From the NCBI GenBank assembly GCA_012295275.1, contig CM022670.1:18940698-19004697 (forward strand): a stretch of 64,000 nt of DNA, in the 5' to 3' direction. Shown piece after piece: positions 53,101 through 64,000 of this stretch. The translations under genes and the position numbers were made by a program. The notes beneath the pieces are model-generated. The model did not search any database. It had not been told where the DNA came from and saw nothing but the letters and a program-made list of their open reading frames with translations. The DNA comes from Chrysomallon squamiferum. Taxonomy: Eukaryota; Mollusca; Gastropoda; Neomphalida; Peltospiridae. Within the stretch, counting starts at the first letter, position 1, and each line of letters starts with the position of its first letter.

Positions 53101-53849
53101 TGAGATTTTCAAGGCATGAATTTTGGTTATTGCATAGTTGTTTTACAATTAGAAACCTTTTCATTTTAATTACAATTATTATCATTATTATTATTGTTTG
53201 TTTGTATATGTTAAATCTTCTTCATATCTGTTACAGTAAAACCATATTATAAATAAAAAAATAAAAAATACTCTCAGACAGATGTTTAAAATTAAACAGC
53301 AAAAATAAATAAATAATTTAAATATAAAATGTAGTGTTTATTACAATGATGCAATAGATGAAAGCCATTAATAAACAATAAAACACATTTATGGTACCTT
53401 TATGTCAGTTTAGTAATGAAATACCAAAGTCAGCTAAGACGAACAATAACTGTCATTTTTCAGATTGCTGATATTAGTTTATTTGGATTTATATTTTTAA
53501 CTTTTTCATATGGTCAAGAACGAAAAAACATTAAAGGTCAGTGTGTGCTATTAAAAGTAATTATTATACTGAAAGTAAAAGATATTATGAAAGTAATGAA
53601 CAAGTCAAAAGGCCAAGTCCCTTTTAAGTTTTCTTTTAATCATCCTCATTCCTTTGCAAGTTTTAAAATTCCTTCAGAATAGCAACAACAGATATTTAGA
53701 TTTATTTTTACTCTTTTATATAATAACTGGCAATCCATCACTCTTTATTAGATGAATTTCAGGATATATAATGCTTTTGGTATAATGCATCTTAGAATCT
53801 CTAATTATCAAGATAACATTTTTTACAAGAATGTATATTAAAATACATG

Positions 53850-53852
53850 AAA

Positions 53853-53892
<40 letters not shown>
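53850..53892. repeat. (ATT)n microsatellite
   Basis: About 14 perfect ATT units in the long ADCY9 intron. Confidence 0.95.
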
Positions 53893-56800
53893 TTTTAAAC
53901 TATGGTTTCATTTTAGAAATAAATTTGTGCAAAATGCTATTATAATGCTCAAATTATTTTGTGTGCATCAGAAAAGTCAGAAAAGCCAGCAATATATTCA
54001 TGTTACATAAATAATAATTTTATTACCAAACATTATGTTTCATAATACTAACTGCAAATTATTCAGACAGTTTTTTCATGTTCTTTATGCTATTGCCATC
54101 ATACAAAAACCTAAATATATCTACAGTATTTCTGTGTTCTAGTACTTTCAAATTGTTTTCAGCTATATTTACAAGGGCCATCCAGATAAGAATGGATGGG
54201 AATGAGTTAATACCTATAAATAAATAAATAAATAAAAACCTTCTAGAATTTCACTCTCATAATTTGGACTATGAATAAAATTAGGTTGTAGCCAGGTTTA
54301 AAAAATAAACAGAAAAAATATATTAATAAAAAATAATAATAATAAAATAGTTTATGCAGAATTTTAGCATGTTGTGTTGTTAACAATGTATCTTATGTCA
54401 GCAATATAAGAATTATATCCTCTTTTATCATATAAATTTTGGAAAAAATGTCCTTGTGTTATGTGTTGTTGACATTAATATTAAATTTACCTGAATAACA
54501 ATCATGCAAGTGTTACTGCTCTGTCAGAAAATAATATGGTGGCAACACTTGGATTAAATATGGTAATAATAAAAAAATTAAATTAAACATTTAAACATTC
54601 AACTAAATTTAAAATAAAATAAAATAAAATATATTTAAATGTTGAAATGTAAAAAATGTAAAACAAATTTATGTTTCTTATTTATTTTATTTGAGGGAAA
54701 AAGCAACCATAGAAAGATAAAATGATAAAGAACAGAAATGTTTTTTTGTTCTTGTTTTTTCATGAAATGAAATACATTTTATATTAAATCTCATAAAAAA
54801 TTATTTCTATTATCTAATGCCTTTTTTAATGCTCAGCAGAAATATACCCTAAAATGTCTTCATGATTTAAAATATGAGTTACAATCTACATTTTATTTTT
54901 TGCACACACATACAGAAACATAATGTCATGAAAAAAAGTCTACTGTTTATTTGTCACTGGTGCTTTTATATGGACCGATATACATATATTTGCATATATA
55001 AAAAAGTAATATAATTTTTAGAAGAATGTGTAACAGAAAACCATATTTCAACATATTTTGAAGAAATTAAAAGCTAAAAAAACATAAAACAAATGCTGCA
55101 TAAGTGACTTGGAGATCTATACACCATAGATATATTTAATTTTGCCAAAGATTTATAGTCTAATGATAAAATGTACAATGTACCATTCCCTTTATTCACC
55201 AACATGCAAGGTATGAAATCTCAAACTAATGAAAAGCAGAATGAAAACGTAAAACAATAATTATTTTTTGCTCTTCAGAAGTCATTTTGAATATGTATTG
55301 GTAAAAGGATAAGAAAGAAGCATAAAGGGAAGTGAAAAAAATATATATATAAATATACGTATATATAAAAATATTTAAATCTAGTTTAGCAAAAACATGT
55401 TTTATGTTTTTTGTTTTAAATCTAAAAACCAATCTTCATGTCAAATGGAAATAATAAAAAAAAGAAGGAAATCAATAAATAACATAAAACATGAATTTGT
55501 TATTGTTATTATTATCTGGGAGTTTTTTGTTGTTTTTTGGAGGAGTTTGGGTGGGGAGTTGTGTATATATGGGGTTTTTTAGGTGTTTTTTAGCATTTTG
55601 AAATAAATGGATTTTTGTAATTTATATCACCTTAAATTTTGAGCTTTATTTCTATATAAATGAAAAATCTTATTCAAGAACACAACTTAGAAATATTAGT
55701 TAATAAAAATACTTTAAATTATTCTTACTTCAATAATAAGCATTATCTCGGTATTAAAAACATAATGAAAAAAAAAAAATAATAACAAAAAAATATGATG
55801 ATAACAGAAACTGCACTGGAAAATTTGGTTTATAAAAGTTGTTTAATGAATGCTTCTGTAAGTACTTTAGAGAAAGTAAATCATGTTAGCGTATCAGAAA
55901 CTTTTGACAATTCCAAACAATGAAAATGTCTATAAAGAGTTGTGTTGCAAATTTACATTTATATATAGAGAGACAACACAGAAACAGAAAGAGGGGCAAG
56001 GTCTCAGGAAAAAACAGTGGTTTAAGTTTCTAATCAAAGACATAAAATATTACGTTTTTTAAGTGCATGACGGGAATACAACTTTACATTAATGATTTCT
56101 GTTTTAACTGCACTTTATTACAAACTGACTAATGAATGGAAATACTATCTCAGGTGATTCAGTTAGATGGATTTAATGATAAATTGCTCTGCATGAGTAT
56201 TAAAATTATATATGATTTTAACATTTAAAAAAAAAATAATAATAAAGAATATATTTTTGCTTTATACATTTACATTTAATAAATGAAATCCTAAACAGTA
56301 TTTATTTTTCTTTTATCTTTTTTTATTTTAAAATAAAATGCTTTATATTTGCAGCTGTTAAAAAATAACAGGGAAGTACATGAAAAAGTGAGCAGCCACT
56401 AGATATCAAACATAATCAAAGTGACATAAATCTCTGGGGGTTTTGTCAAAAAAATCAATGTGAATGTTTATATTGCATATTATTAAAAGCTTAAAAGCAT
56501 GTAATAACGATGTGTGCTGATATCTGAGATTAGCATTTACTGGAATTTGTTTTTGGAAGTTGTTTTTTTGAAGTTGAATATGAATATAATTATTTTTGTA
56601 CCTACTGCATTTTTTTTTCTTTGTATTCAATATTTCACATTTCCAGTCTCATGTAAATATCCAAACAACACTATCAAATATAATCATATGACCATTTGAC
56701 CCTATCAAACAAAAAATACAAATAAATAAAATTAATTTTTAAAATAATTTAATTCTTTTAAACATTCTAAATCAAAATTATAAAATTTATCTAAGTATCT

Positions 56801-57808
56801 ACATCTTTTCACAACTGATGTTAGTTTTGAAAGCTTTCACAAGATCATGGTTAATTTTAAAAACAGAAAGGCAGCTTATTTTGTACAATCCAGTGAAGGA
56901 TCTTAGCATCTAGTGGAATGGTAGGTAAGAAGATTTCTTACCTGATGTCAGTGTTTTATCTTTCTCATTAGCTTAAAAATATTTCCAAAAACATTCCTGT
57001 TCTGCATCTATTTTTCAAACAAAAATAGCATGTGTTTTCTTCTTCTTCTTCATTTTTTTACTCCACTGATCTATTACAAATTCCTTGCATGGCTTAGAAG
57101 GGGTTCAATTTTACTTAAAATTGAGATGTTTTAAGAAAATATTTTTATTTTCAAAATGAAAGTAAAATTAAAATTAAAATCTCACACACACACAAATAAA
57201 TCATGTATGTATGTTAATGGGTTTTTGTAGTTACTATAATAATTTTCAAGCATTAAAAAATTCTGCCATATTGCTGAAGCAAGATACCAACTATCAACTG
57301 TTTTTAGCAGCTATAGCACACTGATTACATTTAGGTTATCAAGCACAGATGATCTAAAAGGAAAACATAATCTGTATAAACTTTTTTTTTTAAATATTAA
57401 CATATCCTGCTTTTATTTATGTTTATGTACATCCTTGTTTTTCATTGTTTACTTTGTGAAATATTTTCTCATTATATTTTTATATTTATCTATACACATA
57501 CATTTATGATTATAAATGCATGCAAGTAATTCCATACATATAATATACCTTGATGGTATTAAGAATTAGACCATAGTCTGCATACTTCCAAGTTATGTTA
57601 TGGTTATTTTTTGCTATGCAATGTTAATTAATAATGAGGTATATCAAGAAAAGGTCAAATATCTTTTTTCTTATACTTCACATGCCATTACATACTGGTT
57701 AGATCATTTAACTTTGAAGTTTCTTGAAGTCTTGTCACAGAAAAATACACTATCAGTCCATCATATACTCATTGATATCCTGGTCATGGTACTATTGTCA
57801 TACATTGC

Positions 57809-58150
57809 TGTGAACAATGGCAGGCTACCCAAAACAGTATAATAGCTTGGAAAAATAAAAATATATTATGAGCATTTATTTTTACTTCTACATCACATTT
57901 TAAACAGACAATAATGCCAAAATGGGCGTATTTCTTTAAACTTTTTTTTTCAGACCATATAAAGCATTTTTCTTTCTTTTCTTTATTATATGAAAAGCTA
58001 ACAAATTACTCTCCTGTTCTATTGTAGCTATGAAAGGTTGCACAAAACAGTAAAGTAACTTGGAAATATAAAAAAATTTACGAGACATTTATTTGTAGTG
58101 CTACAGGTACACTTTAAGCAGACAATAATAATAAAATGAGTTTCTTTATT
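57809..58150 (+). repeat. Diverged direct duplication, copies about 225 bp apart
   Basis: Copy A (about 57809-57935) and copy B (about 58030-58150) share AAAACAGTA, AGCTTGGAAA/AACTTGGAAA, GACATTTATTT-like, CTACA, TTTAA-CAGACAATAAT, AAAATG-G and TTTCTTTA in the same order, with many substitutions. This is an old segmental tandem duplication with about 90 bp of other sequence between the copies. Confidence 0.7.
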
Positions 58151-59026
58151 TTTTTTATTTTAGAAAACAGAAATTGTTATTATTAATGGAATTTGTTCTG
58201 GTTATTTAAAAAAAAAAATGTTAGTCCATGTATGTGTTTTTGTGTTCATGAATATGCAATTTATACATGCACAATATGAAGGTTATGTAAATGAAGGATA
58301 CTTCACTGTATTTCAGATACATTGCCAACTTTCTTGTTCATGCTGTGATTTATGCATTAATAAGTATCATTAACAATATGTCAAAAAATAAACACCATTT
58401 TATGCTACACTGGATGCATATAAGAAATTCCTATAAATAACTTTAAAAAACATTTTTTAACTTAGAGGTGGCTTTTTATTATAAAGCCTGGTTTGTTAGA
58501 ATGATGCTTCCAGAAAAAAGCCAACAATGATGTGAAGATGATTTTATCTATCTATTAATGGCTTTCTTTTATTTATTTGTTCAATGTTTTGCAAGCAGTT
58601 ACAAACAAAACATACAGAATATGGACCACATACAAATTCACCCCAATCCTCTAGAGAAGCACTCTACTGATAACCACCGTATGCACATGTGATATAATAA
58701 CCATATTACCTTTCTCTTTAGGGAAATGAAATCATATGTGTCTATATAAGTTATGATACCTTAAGAACAAAAGCAAAATTATTAATTCATGAAGGCAAAA
58801 ATAATTATTTTTTGTAAGGCTGAAAGCAGTTGTTTCAATATTGCACAAGATGAGATCTGGTGCAGTACATTACTGTACTAGTATATATATATAGCTGTTT
58901 GTGAACACAGCTATATCTATGGTATTATGAAACAACAGGTTATTTTTGTGTAACTTGATATAAGTGAATAACAGACAAGGTAAGCTGTAGCTTGTTCAGT
59001 TACATTCAAGCAAGCAAACCCAAAGT

Positions 59027-59049
59027 ACACACACACACACACACACACA
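59027..59049. repeat. (AC)n microsatellite
   Basis: About 11 perfect AC units followed by TATCTGCTTGTGTGTATATA. Confidence 0.9.
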
Positions 59050-60669
59050 TATCTGCTTGTGTGTATATAAAATTTTAATGTTTTAATCTGATGTATATAT
59101 TTATATATGTATGCATATATGTATGTATATAAATAAGCAGGTTCTGCACTAGTGTGATTAGTTTAGTTCTATACAATAATTAAAAGCAACAAATAAAATA
59201 AAATAAAAAAAAAAAAAAAACAGGCTGCTGAAAGCATACAATGAAAAGATCACTGTAACACATGTATTAAATATTAATAAGCTTGAAGCCATTATTAAAT
59301 CTGACATCGATAAGATTTTAATGCCAGAAGTTATACATGCCACTCTTAAAGCTTAGATTTGAAAGTCATAATAGTTTGGGCTTTGAGGATGACAGGTTTT
59401 ATTTATTAAAACTAAGCTATGGTAATAAAAATAGGAAGACAAAACCAGCTGCAGGGAGTAGTATTTTAAATTGACACAAAGTTTGTTTTTAATTTACATT
59501 CATCTTATATGGTTATACCGACCATGAAATCTTTTTAAAGATTTATGACAGACTTCTGAATTTAAAATGAAAAATAATTTTAAAAAATAATAAAACAATA
59601 AATAAATAAATAAATTCTATAATTTCTTCTATAATTTGTTTGTTTAAAGAACCAGTCAATAAAACAAAAACATATTTTTTAAAAAGTAATAAAGGTTCAT
59701 GTAAACTGTATTACACTGGCCAATAAAAAGCAAGTCTTTACATGAGAATAGACACAAAAGCAAGCACATAAACCATGGCTCTGTTAAAAAACCTGATCAT
59801 GATTTTTTTTGTATACAATTATGTTAAAATCCATGTGCACTTAATGTAGTTATACTATGTGTTAGACAAATGGTGCTTCTCTTAAATCTGTTTGACTACC
59901 CTCCAACTTCTCTCAGGATTATCTGCAGTAACTTTTGATGTATGTGCCTCTTGTCAAGAATGATCTCAATTAACAACAGCAACCAAATAGTGGTGAAAAT
60001 GATATATTTTATTAAATAAAAAACAAATTCTCTTATTCTTTTCAAATATCAGTGAAAGTAAAACATCACAATTTTTTTTTTTTTTTCATGATGCCCATGT
60101 GCTGATAGGTGTGTTAATGAAAATGGTGCAGTTTCTGATGAAATCAGGAAAGCTGATTATCACAAGTTAATGAGCTTTCTAGAGTTGTTCAGTGAGACTC
60201 TGGACTGTGTTTACTGAATGTGCACAGTAATTATAGAAAAAAAATTTCAAAATGCAAAAAAAAAATAACATGTATTACCATTACTTTGAAAACAGAATAA
60301 AAATGTTCCATCACTCCCATCTTTGGCAGAACTTTGTCACAAAGGTATGGATAAAGAAATGTAAGCATGCTTACATTATAATTTATATCAATAAATTCAC
60401 TGATTTAATAATAATAATAAAAAAAATTAAAAATTAAAACTATCAATATCCTTTAAAAGAAAAATTACTATTTAAAATCTTTTTGTGGGTTAAGAAGTCT
60501 TTTAACAGTTAAAAAGATGAGCATTAATAATAATTAATAAAAAACCACAAAATAATGTGCTAAATATAACAGTCAATAAAACAAAAAGAAAAGAAAAGAA
60601 AAGAAAAAATAAGTGAAAGAAGAATAAATAAAAGTAGTATTCTACTGCACATACAGCATTAAAAAAAAA

Positions 60670-60670
<1 letters not shown>

Positions 60671-60701
<31 letters not shown>
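60671..60701. repeat. (TA)n microsatellite
   Basis: About 15 perfect TA units after a poly(A) run. A second TA tract lies at about 61350-61371. Confidence 0.95.
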
Positions 60702-63207
60702 TAAAAAATTTCAGATTAAGAATCTGAAAAAAAAGAAAAAAGGATTTACAAACTTTTAAAAATAATTATCATTATAATTAGCTCAAATGAAAATATTTTA
60801 AAAACTTTAAAAAATAATCTGCTTAAAAAATATAATTAATAACCAAAAAACCAACATCATGAAAATCAGTGGCACTGTGACACCAATGTTCCATACATTG
60901 CATCAGAAAATCTTTATTTTGACATAATCAAAGCATCTTTAGTGTCACTTTCAGTCTATTTCCAATACAGCCACTTGAAATAGTTATGGCTGTGGGGATT
61001 TAGTGACATACATATACAGAATTTGGAGTTGGAATCAACAGCATCTTATATCAAATGCAGCAGTTTTGTCAAGTCCTGTTGAAATCTATTCCTTCATTAA
61101 TACATCCATAGAAAGCAGTTCATGTAAGCAATGACAATCAGAAAAAAATAAAAATAAAAATAATAAAATCCCTAAGGAATGTACTTGATGATTGTGTAAA
61201 ACAAAAACACAAAGTATTATAGTTTCTATGTCATTCAGTCATGGAAATTCTATACCATGTAATTCAGAAATGCAGAGTAAAACAAATACATTCTTAAATC
61301 ACTTTAAAAAAAAAGAGTTTAATTATTCATTTATGATCACATTTCTTCAGCATATATATATATATATATATTTTAATTTTGTTTTTTGTTATTGTTGTTT
61401 TGTGTTTTAAGTCATAAGAATATCAAAATATCAGGCTACTTAATAATTTCTTTCCAAGTGAATAAATAATGACAAAGAGCTTAAAACTATATATACGTAA
61501 CTCTAACAAGTATAGCTATTTTCAGGTGCTGGCAGATTTTTGCCAATTATTACAGCAGGAACATAATGTAATTGGCAATAGCTGCTTCCAGCTGCTGGAA
61601 AACAGTTTCCATTTAAGTGCAGCATTGCTAATTCTGTGGTTAACAAATCCATCAAAAACAAAACAATATCCTTGCTATTTGAACCTGTTTTTCTCTGATA
61701 AAGTATCTGAGGCATGTTACATCTCAAAGACATAGCACTCACCTAAAAAGCTGTTGCCTGCAAAATCAATCTCCTAAAATATATCAAATGGGCAAGTTCT
61801 GTTCCAGTTATGATAAATGTTTCCCTGTTCAGAAAGAGCGCTTTTAAAATATCTCTTACTGGTAAGAATAGAAGTTAATGTGGCAGAAACAGGTATAGTC
61901 TCTCAAACTATCATTACAAAAAAATATTGACAGACAGATAACTTAACATATTAATATTTTATGTTGTTTTTTTTTTTTTTTTTTTTAAAGATTAAAAAAT
62001 TCATCAGATATCTGTGTAGTTTTAAATAAATAGTATTTCTTTAAAAAACAAACACACACTAAACCCCCTTGACAATCCATTGTTATATTTGTGTGTATAT
62101 ATAATATAGTTTCCCATAAAGCTGTAAGCTGATATATAAACTATTTAAAAAACTAAAATATATGTAAGTTTCAAAATAATAGAGCAAGAACAACCTTCAT
62201 AAATTAAGAAACATTATTCTTTAAATGACAGTTAGATCAATAACCTTTGTTGTAATTGTACAAAGGAAAATTAATGAACATATTTAAAATACATCTGAAG
62301 TCAATACAATACAGTATTAAATGAATTTTTAACTTCAGAAGAATCAGAAGAATTTTTGGACTAAAGCAGATTCTTACATAATAGCTGCTCTAATTTTATA
62401 AAGAAAACATAAGTGACATTATACAGAAGAAAAACCAAATTAAATATGACAATTACAGATTAAAATTATAGATTTTTGTTTATTTTTACCAGCATCAAAA
62501 ATAAAAATAAAAAACATTTGACAATTTTGACAAGAGGCAGATGAATGATTATGCTTTTATAAGAACTTGTTTAATTTTTTTTTTATACTTGTGTACATAA
62601 TCTTTTTTTTTTAAATGTTTGACAGATTTAGGTATCCATACTAATGCTACAAACATAATAAGGAAATGGATGAAATTTTTAATAATATATCATATAAAAT
62701 GAAAGCCAAAAATATAACTAAAAAATGAAACACAAAAATATTAACTGATCTTTACTATCAAGTCATTTTGTGTTCTTTTAACATTTGTTAAATTTAGATG
62801 CAAAAATTATTCTACTCCCATCTACACCATATAGTAAAATGTTATATTTACAACAATAAAAATCAATACAGAGATAATAAACAACAGGTTTTACTTGGTG
62901 ACATTTTTACTTCCTGCCACCAATTTTCATGATAATAATTCTCTATTATCTTCTGAACAGAGTGACACACAATAAAAAATCCTGCAAAATGATATGACAC
63001 CCTCAGTCTTTATTTGTATTATTGTAATGCAAATAATAAAAATTACTACCCTCATCTACTGGTTCATATGTCTACACATTTATACCTAGAAATAAAGCAA
63101 CTGTCAAAAACCATTATCTTTTATTACTTGCATGTGTATCACATATTTTATTTTTTTATTTATTTAATTATTTTTTTTTACTTCTTTCTTTCTTTTTTTT
63201 ATTTATT

Positions 63208-63208
<1 letters not shown>

Positions 63209-63238
<30 letters not shown>
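63209..63238. repeat. (GT)n microsatellite
   Basis: About 14 perfect TG units after a T-rich stretch near the right edge of the window. Confidence 0.95.
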
Positions 63239-63239
<1 letters not shown>

Positions 63240-64000
63240 CTAACTTCCCAAAATAAGTGGCAATCTCTGCCAAAATTGCTTTCAGGTAATTCTTTACTAG
63301 TCGCCTTGTGTAACGAAGCAGCAACTGTGCTACTAACTATTAGTGCAGGGTTGAAGCTCTTTTCATAGATTATTTATAGTACACTTTTACCACATGAAGG
63401 AAAGAATACAAAATTCAATCTTTGGAACTCTTAATGTATTGACATGAAAATGCATATATATTTTTATACAAAAGGTTCTTCTGTGAAATATATCTGTCCT
63501 AGACTGAAATTTAAGGCTTATTTTCTTTCATTTTTATTTATTTTTTATTTTTATTTTTGAGTCACTGAGGACAGCTCCATAAATAGTATGTAAACATATA
63601 AATATATATGTATACATATTTTTATATAGCTACAATCACTTAAAAAAAGTAATATCAACAAAACAAATCAAATATATAATGAAATCAAACATATGCATAG
63701 AAACACACACAAGATATTGAAATTAAATTAACAACCCACTTTTCTATATATTTTTTTAACAGATAACCTAAAAAAGTAAATAAATAAAAATATACATCTC
63801 AAAAATTATTTACACATGTTTTCAACATCAAAATAAATCCATTTAGCAACATAATAAGTAATTATTTTAAAATTCATCTCAACATCTTGCATTCTGTATT
63901 TAAACAACAAAAAATAAATATTACTGTAGCTGTTACTATGCAGAAACAGTATGAAATGCCTGTGGAGAAGCATTGAGAAATACAACTATTAACACACACA

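Larger units (their letters stand above)
42932..64000 (-). other. Inferred long 5' intron of ADCY9, no exon recognised
   Basis: At least 21 kb of AT-rich DNA between the most 5' ADCY9 exon found and the window edge. I looked on the - strand for C1a hallmarks (GDCYYCV, GVHTG, FDVW) and found none. The first membrane block would need a frame of several hundred codons, and none is present. The region holds microsatellites, a few local duplications and some more complex patches, but no supported gene. A small exon could be hidden. Confidence 0.6.

Noticed and set aside
61469-61742. Overlapping 79- and 88-codon frames on both strands
   Set aside because: No family resemblance, no splice borders, and the two frames exclude each other; most likely chance frames in a slightly GC-richer patch.

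Overview
This is animal nuclear DNA: AT-rich, full of microsatellites, with genes split by canonical GT-AG introns. It carries two recognisable genes that converge on a ~7.4 kb spacer. They are a complete CBP/p300 histone acetyltransferase gene on the + strand (coding 5542-22513) and the 3' half of a type 9 adenylyl cyclase gene (ADCY9-like) on the - strand (29962-42931, continuing past the right edge). A short piece at about 3756-3822, ending in ATTC repeats, resembles the 3' tail of tRNA-derived SINEs common in molluscs. With the single invertebrate-type CBP, it suggests a mollusc or other lophotrochozoan; that placement is an inference with moderate confidence.

Layout. 1-4800: AT-rich intergenic DNA dominated by simple repeats, including a 99 bp GA tract, with no supported gene. 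4818-5541: a GC- and CpG-richer island, probably a promoter, with a CRE palindrome, CCAAT boxes, an E-box and a YY1-type site. A 105-codon reading frame runs away from CBP on the - strand and may be a small divergent gene. 5542-22513: CBP in 27 coding exons. I joined all exons by hand; phases agree at every junction and give one 2316-residue protein with the full domain set: LxxLL, TAZ1, KIX, CRD1-like region, bromodomain, PHD/RING, HAT, ZZ, TAZ2, NCBD and Q-rich tail. 22514-29961: AT-rich spacer holding the 3' UTRs of both genes. 29962-42931: six ADCY9 exons, from the end of cyclase domain C1a through the C1b linker, second membrane block and C2a catalytic domain to the stop. 42932-64000: AT-rich DNA that I read as one very long 5' intron of ADCY9; I could not find the exons for the first membrane block or the body of C1a.

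The two genes are functionally linked in cAMP signalling: adenylyl cyclase makes cAMP, PKA phosphorylates CREB, and CBP is the co-activator that binds phospho-CREB through KIX. CREBBP and ADCY9 are also neighbours on human 16p13.3, so the window probably shows an ancient linkage with changed relative orientation. Other main points: this ADCY9 has Leu and Ser at the two positions whose replacement makes mammalian AC9 forskolin-insensitive; it stops just after C2a, so it lacks the inhibitory C2b tail; and CBP carries two nearly identical LxxLL boxes about 800 residues apart. I saw no RNA genes, CRISPR arrays or intact mobile elements.
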